Positions 14,223-25,247 of a stretch of DNA of 64,000 nt are shown here, in pieces (the first letter of the stretch is position 1; every line of letters begins with the position of its first letter). Location of the stretch: positions 5,394,001 through 5,458,000 of the forward strand of contig JAQQWL010000002.1 in the NCBI GenBank assembly GCA_038363925.1, given 5' to 3'. The translations under genes and the position numbers were made by a program. The notes beneath the pieces are model-generated. The model was not told the DNA's origin and did not search any database. It saw nothing but the letters and a program-made list of their open reading frames with translations. The DNA comes from Apiospora phragmitis. Lineage: Eukaryota; Ascomycota; Sordariomycetes; Amphisphaeriales; Apiosporaceae.

Positions 14223-15002
14223 CTATTAAAGGATAATACCTAAGAATTTAAAAAACACTTAGCGAATACCGCTAAAGAACTTCGGGAATTTAAACGGTAA
14301 AAGCCTTAAAAGATACTAAAGGGCTTAAGTCCCTAAAATCCGCTAAACCTAAAAAGGACTAATTAATGTTTATAAGGATACTTATATATTAAAGGTCGCT
14401 TATTAAATAATTCTTATAGCCTTTTAAAATAAGGAGAATATTATCCTCCTTATCTAGCTCTTTTATGCCCTAACTAAATAAATTAGCGCCCCGCTTTTTT
14501 ACCTTCCAACGAATTTTCCGAATCTTCGAAAAGCGCCTAGCCGCCTCGGTAAATTATGACTATAACTTGGCTAATTCGGAATAAAGCGATAATAATTTCT
14601 CGCTCGCTTCCTCCTTATCCGTATCCAGCTTACGCTACTACGCTAGAACCTTCTCTAAAAAAAAAGCTATTAAAAAACTATCGCATTAACGACCGCGATT
14701 CACGCACTCCTCGTAACGAGAAGAACGGTTAACGATATAATAATTCGGCTTTTTATTTTTAAAATAATACGAATAAGGCATATCGGCGGGTTAGCCGTTA
14801 AAGGTAATATAATTACTAAGAGAGGAACGTTTACGGGCTTTAATAAAAAACTTCTTAATATAACTCAATATTATAATAAATAAATATTATAATAAAAATA
14901 ATAAATAAAAAAAGGACTTACTAAACTTAATAAAATAAGAAAACTAGGGTATTTATAAGACCTGGCGCTTTAAAAATAAAACAATTAAAAAAGGGAGGAT
15001 AA
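14223..15002 (+). mobile_element. Element A internal part 3: chromodomain end, 3' region and polypurine tract
   Basis: This continues the chromodomain reading of 13602 and then runs through a degraded 3' part, part of which has its reverse complement counterpart at about 4391-5150 in element B. A polypurine tract (AAAAAAGGGAGGAT) at about 14987-15000 directly precedes the LTR, as expected for plus-strand priming. A less RIP-altered patch near 14440-14700 keeps some CA and TG. No open frame remains. Confidence 0.75.
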
Positions 15003-15632
15003 TATTATAACCTAGCTTAATTATACGGCTAAACCTATAAAAAATATCAGCACAGAACTACTATACCCTAGCAAAGTTACGATATTATTAATACCGATAA
15101 AACTATTAATTATATTAATATAAACTTACCTATACTCCTTAACCGACGGGCGCTTAATATAGAAACCCTACGGTAAACTATAAAGAAAATAAGCACCTAA
15201 CGGGAGTCACGTAACGAACGACAGGATCATAACGCTCCCGGTAAACCACGAGCTACGGGATTACAACGCTCCCGGTAAGCTAACCGGAACGGATTACTAA
15301 TCCGCGACGTGATTTAAAGAAATCAATAAAGGAAGGATTAGATATATAATCATAAACGTTCTTTATATATTTTATATAAATACTTTTTATTTTAATAATT
15401 AATTTAAATATTAATCTTAACTTATTAATAAAGTATATTACTTTAATAACCTTATTACGAATACTTTTACGCTTATACCCTTACGTTATATTTATTCCTA
15501 TAGCTATTACATATTATATCGATAAAAGCGGACCTTTATCGCACGTTTAGATACTCTTTCGTATTATTAAATATAAACCCTTCGGTACGTTTTACTAGGT
15601 TTCTATTTAGACCCCTGATAGCGTTCGTTACA
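15003..15632 (+). repeat. 3' LTR of element A
   Basis: A 630 bp LTR starting TATTATAACC after the polypurine tract and ending CGTTCGTTACA, so the terminal CA survived RIP. It shares the CTCCCGGTAAACC-type block with the LTR at the window start. On its right side the sequence passes directly into a Gag reading on the other strand, which shows that A was inserted into element C. Confidence 0.85.
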
Positions 15633-16306
15633 AGTGATTTAAAGGTGTTTTTAAATCCTTCGTAGCTTCCGAAAATATGCTAGGTCTCGTTTTAGTATAG
15701 TCCGATTTATTAATTATATTTTACGAGTTCGTCGAGGTAAGGTTTAAATTAAATAAGTACCTTACTTTTTAAAAACGAGGCGGCGTGTATTATGCGTTGT
15801 ATTAAGTCGGCGAACGTTTTTTCGTAAAAGCGTTGGTAGGCTTTGACCTGGATTAGGAATTTTCGCAGGTTTCCGCTGGTCCCGTCGAATACGCTGGGGG
15901 CGCTGATCTTTATTCTTTTTTTAGGTGCGACAGGGGTTTGGATAATGTTGGCGGCAGCTTGGAGCGTACGAACCTGCTTTTGTAGCACGCGGACATTATT
16001 GTCGTTAGCCCGCTTTGCGTTATTCCGGGCTCGGAGTTAGTTTTTCTCCGTTTCGAGCTCGAGGTAGTGGCTCCGGAAGTTGGTATTCTTTTACTTTAAG
16101 TTTCTGAGCTTATTTTTTAGCGCCTAGTTCTTATTATCGTTATCGTCGCTGTCGACGTTTATACGAGGGGTTAGCTAGGCGGTACTTAGTCCGGTAACCG
16201 GTGCCTTCCCGTAGCGAGTATTATTATTAGTAAAGGCGGATATAGTTTTTATAAAATATTATTTAAGGGTTTAAATAATAATTTATAAAAATAAGAGTAA
16301 TTAAAA
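15633..16306 (-). mobile_element. Element C: 5' leader and gag fragment, only lightly RIP-mutated
   Basis: The minus strand has an uninterrupted stretch of 79 codons (15988-15749) that reads as Ty3/gypsy Gag, with the pattern FDGTSGNLRKFL followed by an amphipathic QRFYEKTFADLI segment. A charged coiled-coil-like N-terminal part lies upstream to about 16200. CA and TG dinucleotides are common here, unlike in all neighbouring copies. The fragment is cut at 15632 by element A; the rest of C should lie left of the window. It is adjacent to its own LTR at 16307. Confidence 0.8.
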
Positions 16307-16900
16307 TATAATGAATAGTTATTAAAGTTTAAAAAAAACTTAATAAAACGTACTAAGTTTATATTAATTAAAACGAAAAAGTATTTAAATATATGAAAAG
16401 TTTAACCTTTTAATATAATAAATAATATTTTAATTAATTTAAATAAAACTTAATTTAAAAATATAATAAAGTTATTAAAATAATATATTTTATTAATAAA
16501 TTAAATTAATACTTAAATTAATTATTAAAATAAAAAGTATTTATATAAAATATATAACGAACGTTTATTATTATATATTTAATCCCTCTTTTACCGATCC
16601 TTTAGATCTCGCGGTTTTCGCGAGATCTGCTCGAGCCGGATCTTGGGATCTCGTTAAGATCTTGAGATTTATTACGTGACCTCTGTCCTTTACTTTTTTA
16701 GCTTAAGAGCTTATCCGGCTTATTATTAATCGTAAAGTGCTCGTGCGAGGCGTTAATTAATCGCGGGGTATAGGTGAGTTTATATTAATATAGCTAGCGG
16801 TCTTGTCTATAGCTATAGTATCGTAGCCTGGTCGGGGTATCGTAGTTCCGTGCCGTCGGTTATAGGGATCTTAGCCGCATGGTTAGGTCGGGTTATAATA
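16307..16900 (-). repeat. 5' LTR of element C
   Basis: A 594 bp family LTR, plus strand starting TATAATGAAT and ending GGTTATAATA. Its variable block holds a perfect inverted repeat (AGATCTCGCG, TTTT, CGCGAGATCT) near 16603-16630, followed by several GATCT/GATCTTG motifs. The right half keeps many CG and TG dinucleotides. It abuts D reverse-transcriptase sequence at 16901, so C was inserted into D. Confidence 0.82.
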
Positions 16901-19900
16901 ACTAGCTTTACGTACTCCTTATACTATTTTTCGTCTTCGGAATAGATAAGGATATTATCGAGGTATATTATAATAAACCTATCGAGGTATTCTCGTAATA
17001 CGTAATTAATTATAAATTAAAAGCTAGTTAACGCGTTAATTAAACTAAACGGTATAACTTAATACTCGAAATATTCGTACTTAGTCCGGAACGCGGTCTT
17101 TTATTCCTCTTCCTTTTTTAATATAGATTAGGTTATATACGTTAAGGAGATCGAGTATTATAAAGATCTTAACGTGTAGCAGCTTATTCTATAAGTTACT
17201 AATTAAAGGTAGGAGGTACCGGTTCTTAATAGTAATTTTGTTAAGCTTTTTATAATCGATATATATACGCCACTTAGGCTTCCCGTTTTTACTTTTTTTT
17301 AAAATAAAAAAGATAAGGAATCCGGCTAGTAATATAAATAATCGTATAACTCCTTTCTCGAGGTTCTTCGTAATATACTCTTTTAATACTATTTCGTGCT
17401 CTTAATTAAACTTATATATAAGTATAAAAGGTAGTTCCTTCCCTTTTTTTAAAAAGTATTTCGTAATCCTACCGTATATAAAATAATAGACCCGTTTTTA
17501 GTTTCCTATTAAAAAGGTTTATAAACTACCGGTACTTTTTTAATACGGTTATTATAACGCTTAGCTTAAGTTCTTTAATAATAATATATATTTTAAATAC
17601 CTTAGGTTTATTAAGGGGTCGCTTTTTAGACCGCTACTTATTAACTAAACCTCTTCTTAATATATCTTACTAAAGTTAACCTATTCTTTAATTAATTTTA
17701 AAATTACTTACCCGTAGCCAAGGTATCCTTAAAATTATATTATATCCTATAACGTCTATAATATTATATATAATTCGTTCGTAACGTTTTTTAATATCGA
17801 TTAAAAGGTTCGCGATTTCTTTTTATACTTCTCTATTATTATAATTTATAAATCCTTTATCGACGGTTTTAAGTTAGTATAAGGCGTCTTTTTCGTTTAA
17901 TCTAATTAGAGCTTATTAATAATTCGTAATAATATATAGTTTTTTTACGCTCCGCTATCGAGTAACGCTCTAATATAAACTCTTTTTATATTTATTATTA
18001 ATATAATATACTCGTAAAGGCCTTAATTATCTAAAGTTTAATATAGGGACCATTTTAATCCCGCTTAGTATTATCCCTTTATAATCGGCGGTGTTTATTT
18101 CTTAACCGGTATAGTTCTATATAAGTAATTAACTCTTACGATCGATCCTATTATTATCGCTATTTCTTTCCTTCTTTATAAGGCGTTTCCTGGTATGCCG
18201 GGGAAGTATATCGAGTCCTCTCCTTATATATAATATTAGCCCTAATACTTAGGATTCTAGTTCGTTTAAGGATTCGAAGGTTTATTAAGTTCGCCGGGCT
18301 CTATACGTATCTTAAAAGTATTAAATACTTTACTTTAAGTGTTTATAAGCTTACGATTTTTTTAGGCGTGCTCGAAACACCGATCTTTAAGGTACTCCTT
18401 TTAATCCCGTCCTTCTAAGTAGTATTATTATAATTACCGTAGGTTTTTCTATATTAATAAGTACGCTTAACGTCCGTCCGGGATCATTATTTTAACCTTC
18501 CCGATTATATAGTTCGGGTATAGTTATATAATAGCTCGTTTATTAATCCTTTAAAAAAACTACTCGTTTTCGAGTTTTTTCGCGAAATGTTTTATATAAA
18601 CGTTATATATATATAAGATTTATAAAAGGGTAAAGTATACTTTATTTTTAAAAATAATACGGGGGTTATTACTTATAACGTAATTATTAATAACTCTTTA
18701 AATAAACCCGGCCGTAATAAGTATTTAATATAAGTACCTAGAATTAAGGTAAAGAATACCCGAGATAGCTAGTTATCCGTCGATTTTTAAATCCTTTAAT
18801 TTAATAATCTCGTTTATAAGCTCGTTTATAAGTATTCCGATTAACCGCTAGGGGTTATCGCTTTATTATTCTTATTTAACCGTTTTTTCGTTATTATTAA
18901 AATCGTCGGTCTCTAGGTTATACGTAAGCGTGAATTCTCGGCTAATCGCTATAAAGGCCCGGTCGTAATTCTTTTTATTTTTCGGGGCTTTTAAGAACTA
19001 TCCGATGCCTTTTTTATCCGTTAAATACGTAAGGTATTTATTATCGTAACAAGCTATTCAGGATAAGCTGCTATAGGGTACGTTTAGCGTATCTTTAATA
19101 TTATTTCTTTTAATAACCGTTATAAGGGTAGCTTTACTCTTAGTAGCGTTAATTTATCATCCTTTTAAAACACGTTAGAATACTTTTTTCGGTCCTCGGT
19201 ATTTTTTAATATAATGTCCTTTTTTTAATAGTTATAATAAATAACGTTCTATTTCTTATTATTTTTATCGTATTTAATAGTATCGAAATCTATAGGTTTA
19301 CTATAATATTTATATATAATAATTACTTTAGTTTAAGTATTAACTTATTATTATAGTTATCTCGTATTAGCTTTAACTTATTTACTTTACCGGGGTTATC
19401 CGCCTTATTTCTTATAACATTATTTATATAAGCGCGGATTAATCTTAATAATAAGTTCTATATACGCGAGGAAAGTAATTAAGGCGTTTAGGCGACTAAG
19501 CTCGTTTTTAATTTCCTCTTTAAGTTTTCGGTAATATATTATAATTTTAATAACCTCGGTATAATTTAAATAAATTATAATACGTCGGAATTTTACGGTA
19601 TACGTTACTACGGATCCTTTTTATTTAAAGTATTCGAGCTCCTTTTCGGCTTATTGTTTTTTATCGGGATTTTAAAAAAGTAATTTAAAGGCGTTTTCGA
19701 AGCCGTCGTAACTATCGAAAATCTGTTAGGTCTCGGCGCGGTATAATTTAACTCACTAATCGCGTTTTACGAGTTCGTTTAAATAGGGCTCGAACTATAA
19801 GAAGGCTTTTTTTTTTTAAAAAAAAGGCCGTATGAATAACCTTTTAGGTTAGGTTTTTAAACGTCCTTTCGTAAAATCGTTAATAAGCTTTAACCTAGAT

Positions 19901-20342
19901 AAGGAATCTTTAGAAGTTCCCGCTCGTCTTATCGAATAGTGTTGGTACGCTAATCTTAATCCCTTCCTTAGGTACGACGAGGGTCTTAATAATATTAACA
20001 GTAGTTTATAAGAGTTAAACCTTTTTATAAAGCTCGTTAATATTATTTATTATTTACTTAAAAACTGCTTAAGCCCGGAGCGCGTTACGCTCCTTCTCGA
20101 GCTTAGTATAATAGTATTAATAGTTGGCGTTTACTTATTAAAATCGTTTAAACTATTTAATCAGCTCGTTTAAGTTAGTAGGGACGTTTTTATTACTATT
20201 ATCCTCGACTTTTATATTAAAAGCAGGTTAAGTAACGTCTTTATTATAACGAGGGGCGTTATTTCTTAAAGTAAATATATTTCTTATAAAGTTATTATTT
20301 AAAAGTCTAAGTAATAATTTATAAAAATAAGAGTAATTAAAA
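16901..20342 (-). mobile_element. Element D: gag to RT, RIP-degraded and truncated by element C
   Basis: The minus strand reads from a leader at 20342 through Gag (near 20.0-19.5 kb) and a long degraded protease region to RT. The RT shows GKPKWRIYID near 17.27 kb and YLDN.LIYSEDEK near 16.95 kb, then stops at 16901 just after the RT catalytic motif because element C's LTR begins there. The rest of D, including its 3' LTR, should lie left of the window. It is the outermost and so presumably oldest layer. No reading frame is intact. Confidence 0.78.
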
Positions 20343-20951
20343 TATAATAAACATAATTAAAAGATTTAATAAAAACTTTAGTAAAATATACGGAGTTTAT
20401 ATTAATAATACGAAAAAATATTTAAATATATAATAAATAATCGCTTATTAATATAATAAATAATCGTATTTTAATCGTAGTTGAGTATAGAATTTAAAAG
20501 TATTTATAATAAAATCGTTAAAATAATATACCTTATTAATAAATTAAAATTAATACTTAAATTAATTATTAATATAAAAAGTAATTATATAAAATATATA
20601 AAAAACGTTCGTAATTATATATTTAATCCTTTTTTTATTAATTCCTTTAAATCTCGTAAATCTGCCCCGATCTTCTAGATCCGGCGCAGGATCTTAAGAT
20701 CTGTCCTAGATCCCTAGATCCGTTACGTAACCTCCGCTTTTAGTTTTCTTTTACGAGGATATTTATCCGTCCTATAGCCGTTTAAAGCGGTATTATATTA
20801 AGCGGCGGTCGGTCGCGAAATATAAATAAATTTATATTAATATAACTAATAATCTTATCGGTATTAGTAATATTATAGCTTAATCGAGGTATAATAATTC
20901 CGTGCCGGTAAATTATAAGTTTAAGCCGCATAATTAGGCTAGGTCGTAATA
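20343..20951 (-). repeat. 5' LTR of element D
   Basis: A 609 bp LTR, plus strand starting TATAATAAAC and ending GGTCGTAATA. It has GATCTTAAGATCT-type palindromic repeats near 20690 followed by the conserved TTACGTAAC motif near 20724. Its variable block matches that of the solo LTR at 13603-14222. The other LTR of D is not in the window, so the target duplication cannot be tested. Confidence 0.82.
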
Positions 20952-21486
20952 AATATCGCCTTCGTTTTTTTAATAAATATATAAATAAACATCGCTTTAA
21001 TTTTTAACTATTTTTTAATTATAAAATACTTTTTAAAATTATTATACTAATTATATATATAAAGTTATTATAAAACCGTTATTAAAATTTTTAGTAGATT
21101 TTTATTTACTCTTTTTAAAATAAAGCGAGCTTTCGCTATTATAAAAAGCTTATAACTATAGGTTTAATTTTTATATAAGTAATAATTAAATTTAAAAATA
21201 AGTCCTTTTAGTTTTAATTTTTATAATATTTAAAATAAATTATTTTAAAACTTATAAAGCCGGTTATATTATTTTTAAATCGAAATTAAAACCTTAAAAT
21301 AACGAGGGGGTTTTAAAACTAACTACTCGTATAGTTTAATATTATTACTATATTAAAAAGAATTTCACAGCTAAGTTTAAAAAAGGCCTTACCACGCTTT
21401 TTTAAAACGTTACCCGCGTAGCTATATTAGACTAGTACGAAATAACCCTAAGAAAAAACCGATAATAAAAATAAAAAACTATTACT
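20952..21486. other. AT-rich RIP-altered sequence, not recognised
   Basis: About 535 bases with the same CpA depletion as the retrotransposons, so probably an older repeat. I see no LTR, inverted repeat or protein match. It continues on the other side of the solo LTR (22119 onward), as shown by the matching TTACT duplication. Confidence 0.5.
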
Positions 21487-22118
21487 TATTACAATTCGAC
21501 TTAATTATGCGGCTAAGACTTATAAGCCACCGGCTCGGAGTTACGATACCCCGGCTAGGCTACGATATTATAACCACCGATCGCACCGCCAGCTATACTA
21601 ATATAAACTTAATTATACTTTAATAATGTATAACCGCCACGACGACGGCATCTCGAACAGCAGTGAGATGGGCGCGAGTTAAGGCAACCCGGAAGATGTC
21701 ACGTGACGGATCACTGGGATCACCGAGGTCGACAAAGTGAGCCAGTGAGCCAACTAATTAGTGATTACTAGGATCACTAGGAATGTGAAAGTAAGCCAGG
21801 TGATCTAGCGGATTAATAAAAGAGGGATTAGATATATAACGACGGACGTCCCCTATATATTTTATATAAATACTCTTTATTTTAATAATTAATTTAAATA
21901 TTAATTTAACCTATTAATAAAGTAAATAGCCTTAACGACTCTATTATAAATACCCCTAAGTCTACGCACTTTAATTACCTTTATTCCTACGGCTATTGCA
22001 CATTATATCGGTAGAAGCGGACTTCTACCGCACGTTTAAATACTCTCTCGTATTATTAAATATAAACCCCAGTACGTCTTACTAGGTTTCTTTTAAAACT
22101 TATATAGCGTTCGTTACA
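21487..22118 (+). repeat. Solo LTR E with TTACT target duplication
   Basis: A 632 bp LTR of the same family starting TATTACAATTCG and ending CGTTCGTTACA, flanked by TTACT at 21482-21486 and 22119-22123. Its variable block is a distinct type with repeated GGATCACT/GTGAGCCA motifs and a GTCACGTGAC palindrome in the place where the others have TTACGTAAC. It keeps more CA and TG than the other LTRs and may be younger. No internal region is present. Confidence 0.88.
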
Positions 22119-22905
22119 TTACTTACCTTCGCGTAATCGAGCTAGCTTCTTAAGTCGAAGCCTTTTATTATATAAAACGTTACGAACACGATATAAATAA
22201 TTTAATTAAATTTAAAAATAATATTTTTAAAATAAATCGAGAGCTTTTAATCCATAAACTTTTAAACTCGCTTTAATATAAAGTTATTAAAAAAGAGCTT
22301 TATAAAAGTAAATAGCTCTTTAAATAATAAATACTAATAGATTAACTATTTCTTTTATTAAAAAAACTCTTCGAAAAAATAAGTGATTAATTTTAAGTAA
22401 TAAAGTATAACTCTTTTTATTAATAAAAGCTAAAGTAATTTAAATTAATAAAGACGTTTTTATTATAAACCTTTTTATTAAAAAGTATTTAATATTAATA
22501 CTTTTAATAAAATAAAATCCCTTATAATTATATTATTTTAGTTATTTAAAAATTAAAAGCTCTTTAATATTATATATCTCGTTATATCTCTCTTTAATAA
22601 TATAAGCTATTATATATATTAAGTTAATACTATTAATTAATATTAATAAGTTAAAACCTCTACTTAACGCTCCCTGTTTTTTATTACTTATTAGGGCCTC
22701 ACGTAAGAGGCCTTTAAAAGAGAAGCTTTAAAAAAGGCAACGTCGTTTCGAAAGAGTAGCTTTAGCAGGCAGTTATTTAACCTATAAAGAAAATAGCTAT
22801 AATAAGCGAAAGTGTAGGAGACCACACGAATAGTTTTAAAGCTAAGGCTTATTAGACTTCGAGGCGTGCTTTAATAAGCGGTGTTAATAAAAAGAGAAGG
22901 CGGTA
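22119..22905. other. AT-rich RIP-altered sequence, not recognised
   Basis: The first 550 bases are extremely AT-rich. The last 230 (22670-22905) are less altered and purine-rich. No protein domain, LTR or inverted repeat could be assigned. It forms the left flank of the Fot1-like element and the right flank of solo LTR E. Confidence 0.45.
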
Positions 22906-22907
22906 TA

Positions 22908-22935
22908 AGCTAAAGCACCCCCTCACGGGCCACCT
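22908..22935 (+). repeat. Left terminal inverted repeat of Fot1-like element 1
   Basis: It pairs with 24812-24839 with one mismatch. The next bases contain a short direct repeat of ACGGGCC(A/G)CC at 22925-22950, possibly a subterminal transposase-binding repeat. Confidence 0.85.
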
Positions 22936-24811
22936 CGTTACGGGCCGCCGCGTTTTACCCCACGAACGCGTCTTTTCACCGTACATCTTAACTAGAAAAC
23001 TCTTTAATTTAATTATTACTTTTTATCTTTTAAAGTTATTATTACCTTTATTCTTTTCGCTTATTTCTACTCTTTATAATAATATCTTTATTTAATATTT
23101 AAAAACGTGCACAGGCTGCCGTACGCGACGTAAAGCTTAAAGTAGCTACTCGCGAATCCGCCCGTAAATAGTTAGCCCCTCGATCATACATCTAACGCCG
23201 TCTCGCCGGTGTGCCTATTAGAAATAAGTTTAATAAAAACCAGCAGGTTTTATTACTACTTTTAAAAAGCGAATTAATATATTAAGCCGTTAGTTAAGCT
23301 ACGTTAAGCTTCGCGCTAGCGTTAATTAAATTTAAGTTTATAGCCTAGCGAATATTAAACGCTTCCGGGGCCTTTTATACTTTAAGATAACGATAATATA
23401 CCCGTTTTTTAATTAAAAACGAGTTCGTTAAAACCGTAAAGTCGAAAATAATTAATTATAACCGGGTTAATAAAGCTATAATAATAAATATTAACGTTTT
23501 TTTCGATAGATTTAATACCTCGGAGCTAGCTAATATCCCTTTTAAACGCTTTTATAATACCGACGAAATAAGTATCGGCTAAGGCGTTAACGGTAATCAC
23601 TAGGTGGTTACTAAAACTATTAGCTATTTAGCCTTTAAAAAAAACGTTAAAAAAAGGAATAGATTACTACCCTGGAGTGTATAGGCTGTAATAGGGTACC
23701 CCTCCCGCCGCTGGTTATTTTTAAGGGGTCCGACGTCTAAAGCCAGTGGTTTCTAGACTAAGACGGCCATCTTTAGGATAACTAGCGGTTTAGAGCGTCG
23801 CCTAGAGGGTGGACTAGTAATGCTACAGCCTTAGATTAGATCTAAGACATCTTTATCGCTTATATATAATCTCGCTATAATAATAAATAAGTCGTCCTAA
23901 TTTATAATAATTATAAATCGTATACGAATAATAATTTTTTATAGCTTTATTTTTTAAATAAAATATAACTAATCTTTTATAAGTTATATTATAATTATAT
24001 AATATAAGTTTTAAATATAGAAGTTTTCGGCTTATTAAAAAGAAAGTTAAAGATTATTTTAAAAAAGTACCTAAATACGGTCCTTAAATTAAAACCTATA
24101 AAAATAGATATATTAAAAGTATACCGCTAGGTTAAAATTAACGTATTAATTTTTTTTATAATTAAAAACGTTTAAAAAACGACTAAGACTTATCCGCGGG
24201 ATCGCTTAAAGCCGTTATCGTTAAAATACGTTATCTTAAAAAATATAAAAGTTACCCGGGTACGTTTAAAGCTATTAAAAGTAATTAAAAAAGAATTAAT
24301 ACCCGATTTCCTCGCCGAATTAGTTCTAATACTTATTAAAACACCCTCTAATAGCTAGGAATTACGGAATAATAGTTAGAAATTAGTTACTACGAACCCT
24401 ACTTTTAAAATACCTTTTTAACGGCTCTTTATTAAGAAAGCTAATAAGGCCCTAAATTAGAGCGTTAATAGAATCGCGCATCTCGAAGCTTAGGTCGATT
24501 ATTTTTAAACTAAACTCGATAAAAAAACTACGAAAGTATATTAAAAGGTAAAAATCGCACTAGGATAACGATTTATTCGTATAGTTAATATACGCCAGGC
24601 TAAGCGGAGGCTAAGGGGTAGGGTCGTATACGAGGACGAAGCTAACGACGTCGAAATGCTAGGAGGGCCTCGTAACGTTATAAAAGTTATAAAAGATAAT
24701 AGTACGGAGGCGAAGGACTGTATTATTATTAAAAATAACGAAAAATAATATATTTACGTTAATTCTAGCCATAGAAATAGCTTTAATTACAGGGGTAAAG
24801 ATAGCTCAATA

Positions 24812-24839
24812 AAGTGGCCCGTGAGGGGGTGCTTTAGCT
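24812..24839 (-). repeat. Right terminal inverted repeat of Fot1-like element 1
   Basis: Reverse complement of 22908-22935 with one mismatch, followed directly by the TA duplication at 24840-24841. Confidence 0.85.
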
Positions 24840-24937
24840 TAGTTATTAGAAATTAACAGGGTAAATAAATCTTTACAGAGGTAGTGCAGGGTATTTAAAT
24901 CCTTTGCTCTAAATGGCTGATACTAACTGATGAGGTA

Positions 24938-24996
24938 ATGGCAGTGACACAGTAGCAGTATTAGTAGCGGCGCCATGGTTAATGATATTAGTGGCT
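24938..24996 (-). pseudogene. RIP-altered fragment related to the FHA-kinase C-terminal coding region
   Basis: About 58 bases align with 28587-28645 in the nearby FHA-kinase pseudogene, sharing the blocks GGCAGTGACA, AGCAGTATTAG and AGCGGCGCC. The differences are mostly C-to-T or G-to-A in the direction of this copy, plus a two-base insertion. The similarity fades upstream. It lies between the two DNA transposons in an otherwise unassigned 360 bp strip (24842-25198) that retains many CA and TG dinucleotides. Chance similarity of a low-complexity CAG-rich stretch cannot be fully excluded. Confidence 0.5.
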
Positions 24997-25200
24997 AAAA
25001 GGTGTTCGCGTAGGAGTTGCTGCCCGGTCCCGAGCATTCCATTAAGCGTTGTGCCTTCGTACATATAGCTAGCGTGGCCACTGTTTACTACCTAATGAAG
25101 TACTTATCTCGGGTGCCACGTGGTCCGGTGTCCCGCGTTAGGTTCTCGGCGTGCCCACCCTACCTTGGAAAGACTAAACCTTGTCTCTAATAGTGTGCTA

Positions 25201-25247
25201 ACGTACCCCATAAGCGAGCTGTATATATAAGCGAGCTGCACACTTTT
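25201..25247 (+). repeat. Left inverted repeat of Fot1-like element 2 with internal tandem motif
   Basis: Within the repeat the 13-mer TATAAGCGAGCTG-like motif occurs twice (near 25210 and 25227). The right end at 26984-27030 has the same two copies in reverse, with a few RIP-type differences. Confidence 0.8.

Larger units (their letters stand above)
22908..24839 (+). mobile_element. Fot1/pogo-type DNA transposon 1, RIP-inactivated
   Basis: A 1,932 bp element with terminal inverted repeats of about 28 bp (starting AGCTAAAGCACCCCCTCACG) and a TA duplication at 22906-22907 and 24840-24841. Size, TA target and the A-rich GCACCC end are typical of the Fot1 group of the Tc1/mariner superfamily. 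The plus strand encodes a broken DDE transposase: a CENP-B-like helix-turn-helix part ending in RFNTSELANIPF, the first catalytic Asp in FYNTDE (about 23551-23570), the second as YNNYKS near 23905 where DNHKS is expected (Asp changed to Asn), and a C-terminal RFIRIVNIRQA segment near 24570. Many stops make it inactive. A strip at 23680-23850 is less mutated. Confidence 0.85.

Noticed and set aside
20481..20678. Lysine/isoleucine/asparagine-rich 65-codon frame
   Set aside because: Lies wholly within the LTR of element D; compositional artefact.
22900..24840. CRISPR-like or satellite structure from the repeated ACGGGCC motifs
   Set aside because: Only two short copies inside a transposon terminal repeat; no regular spacing.
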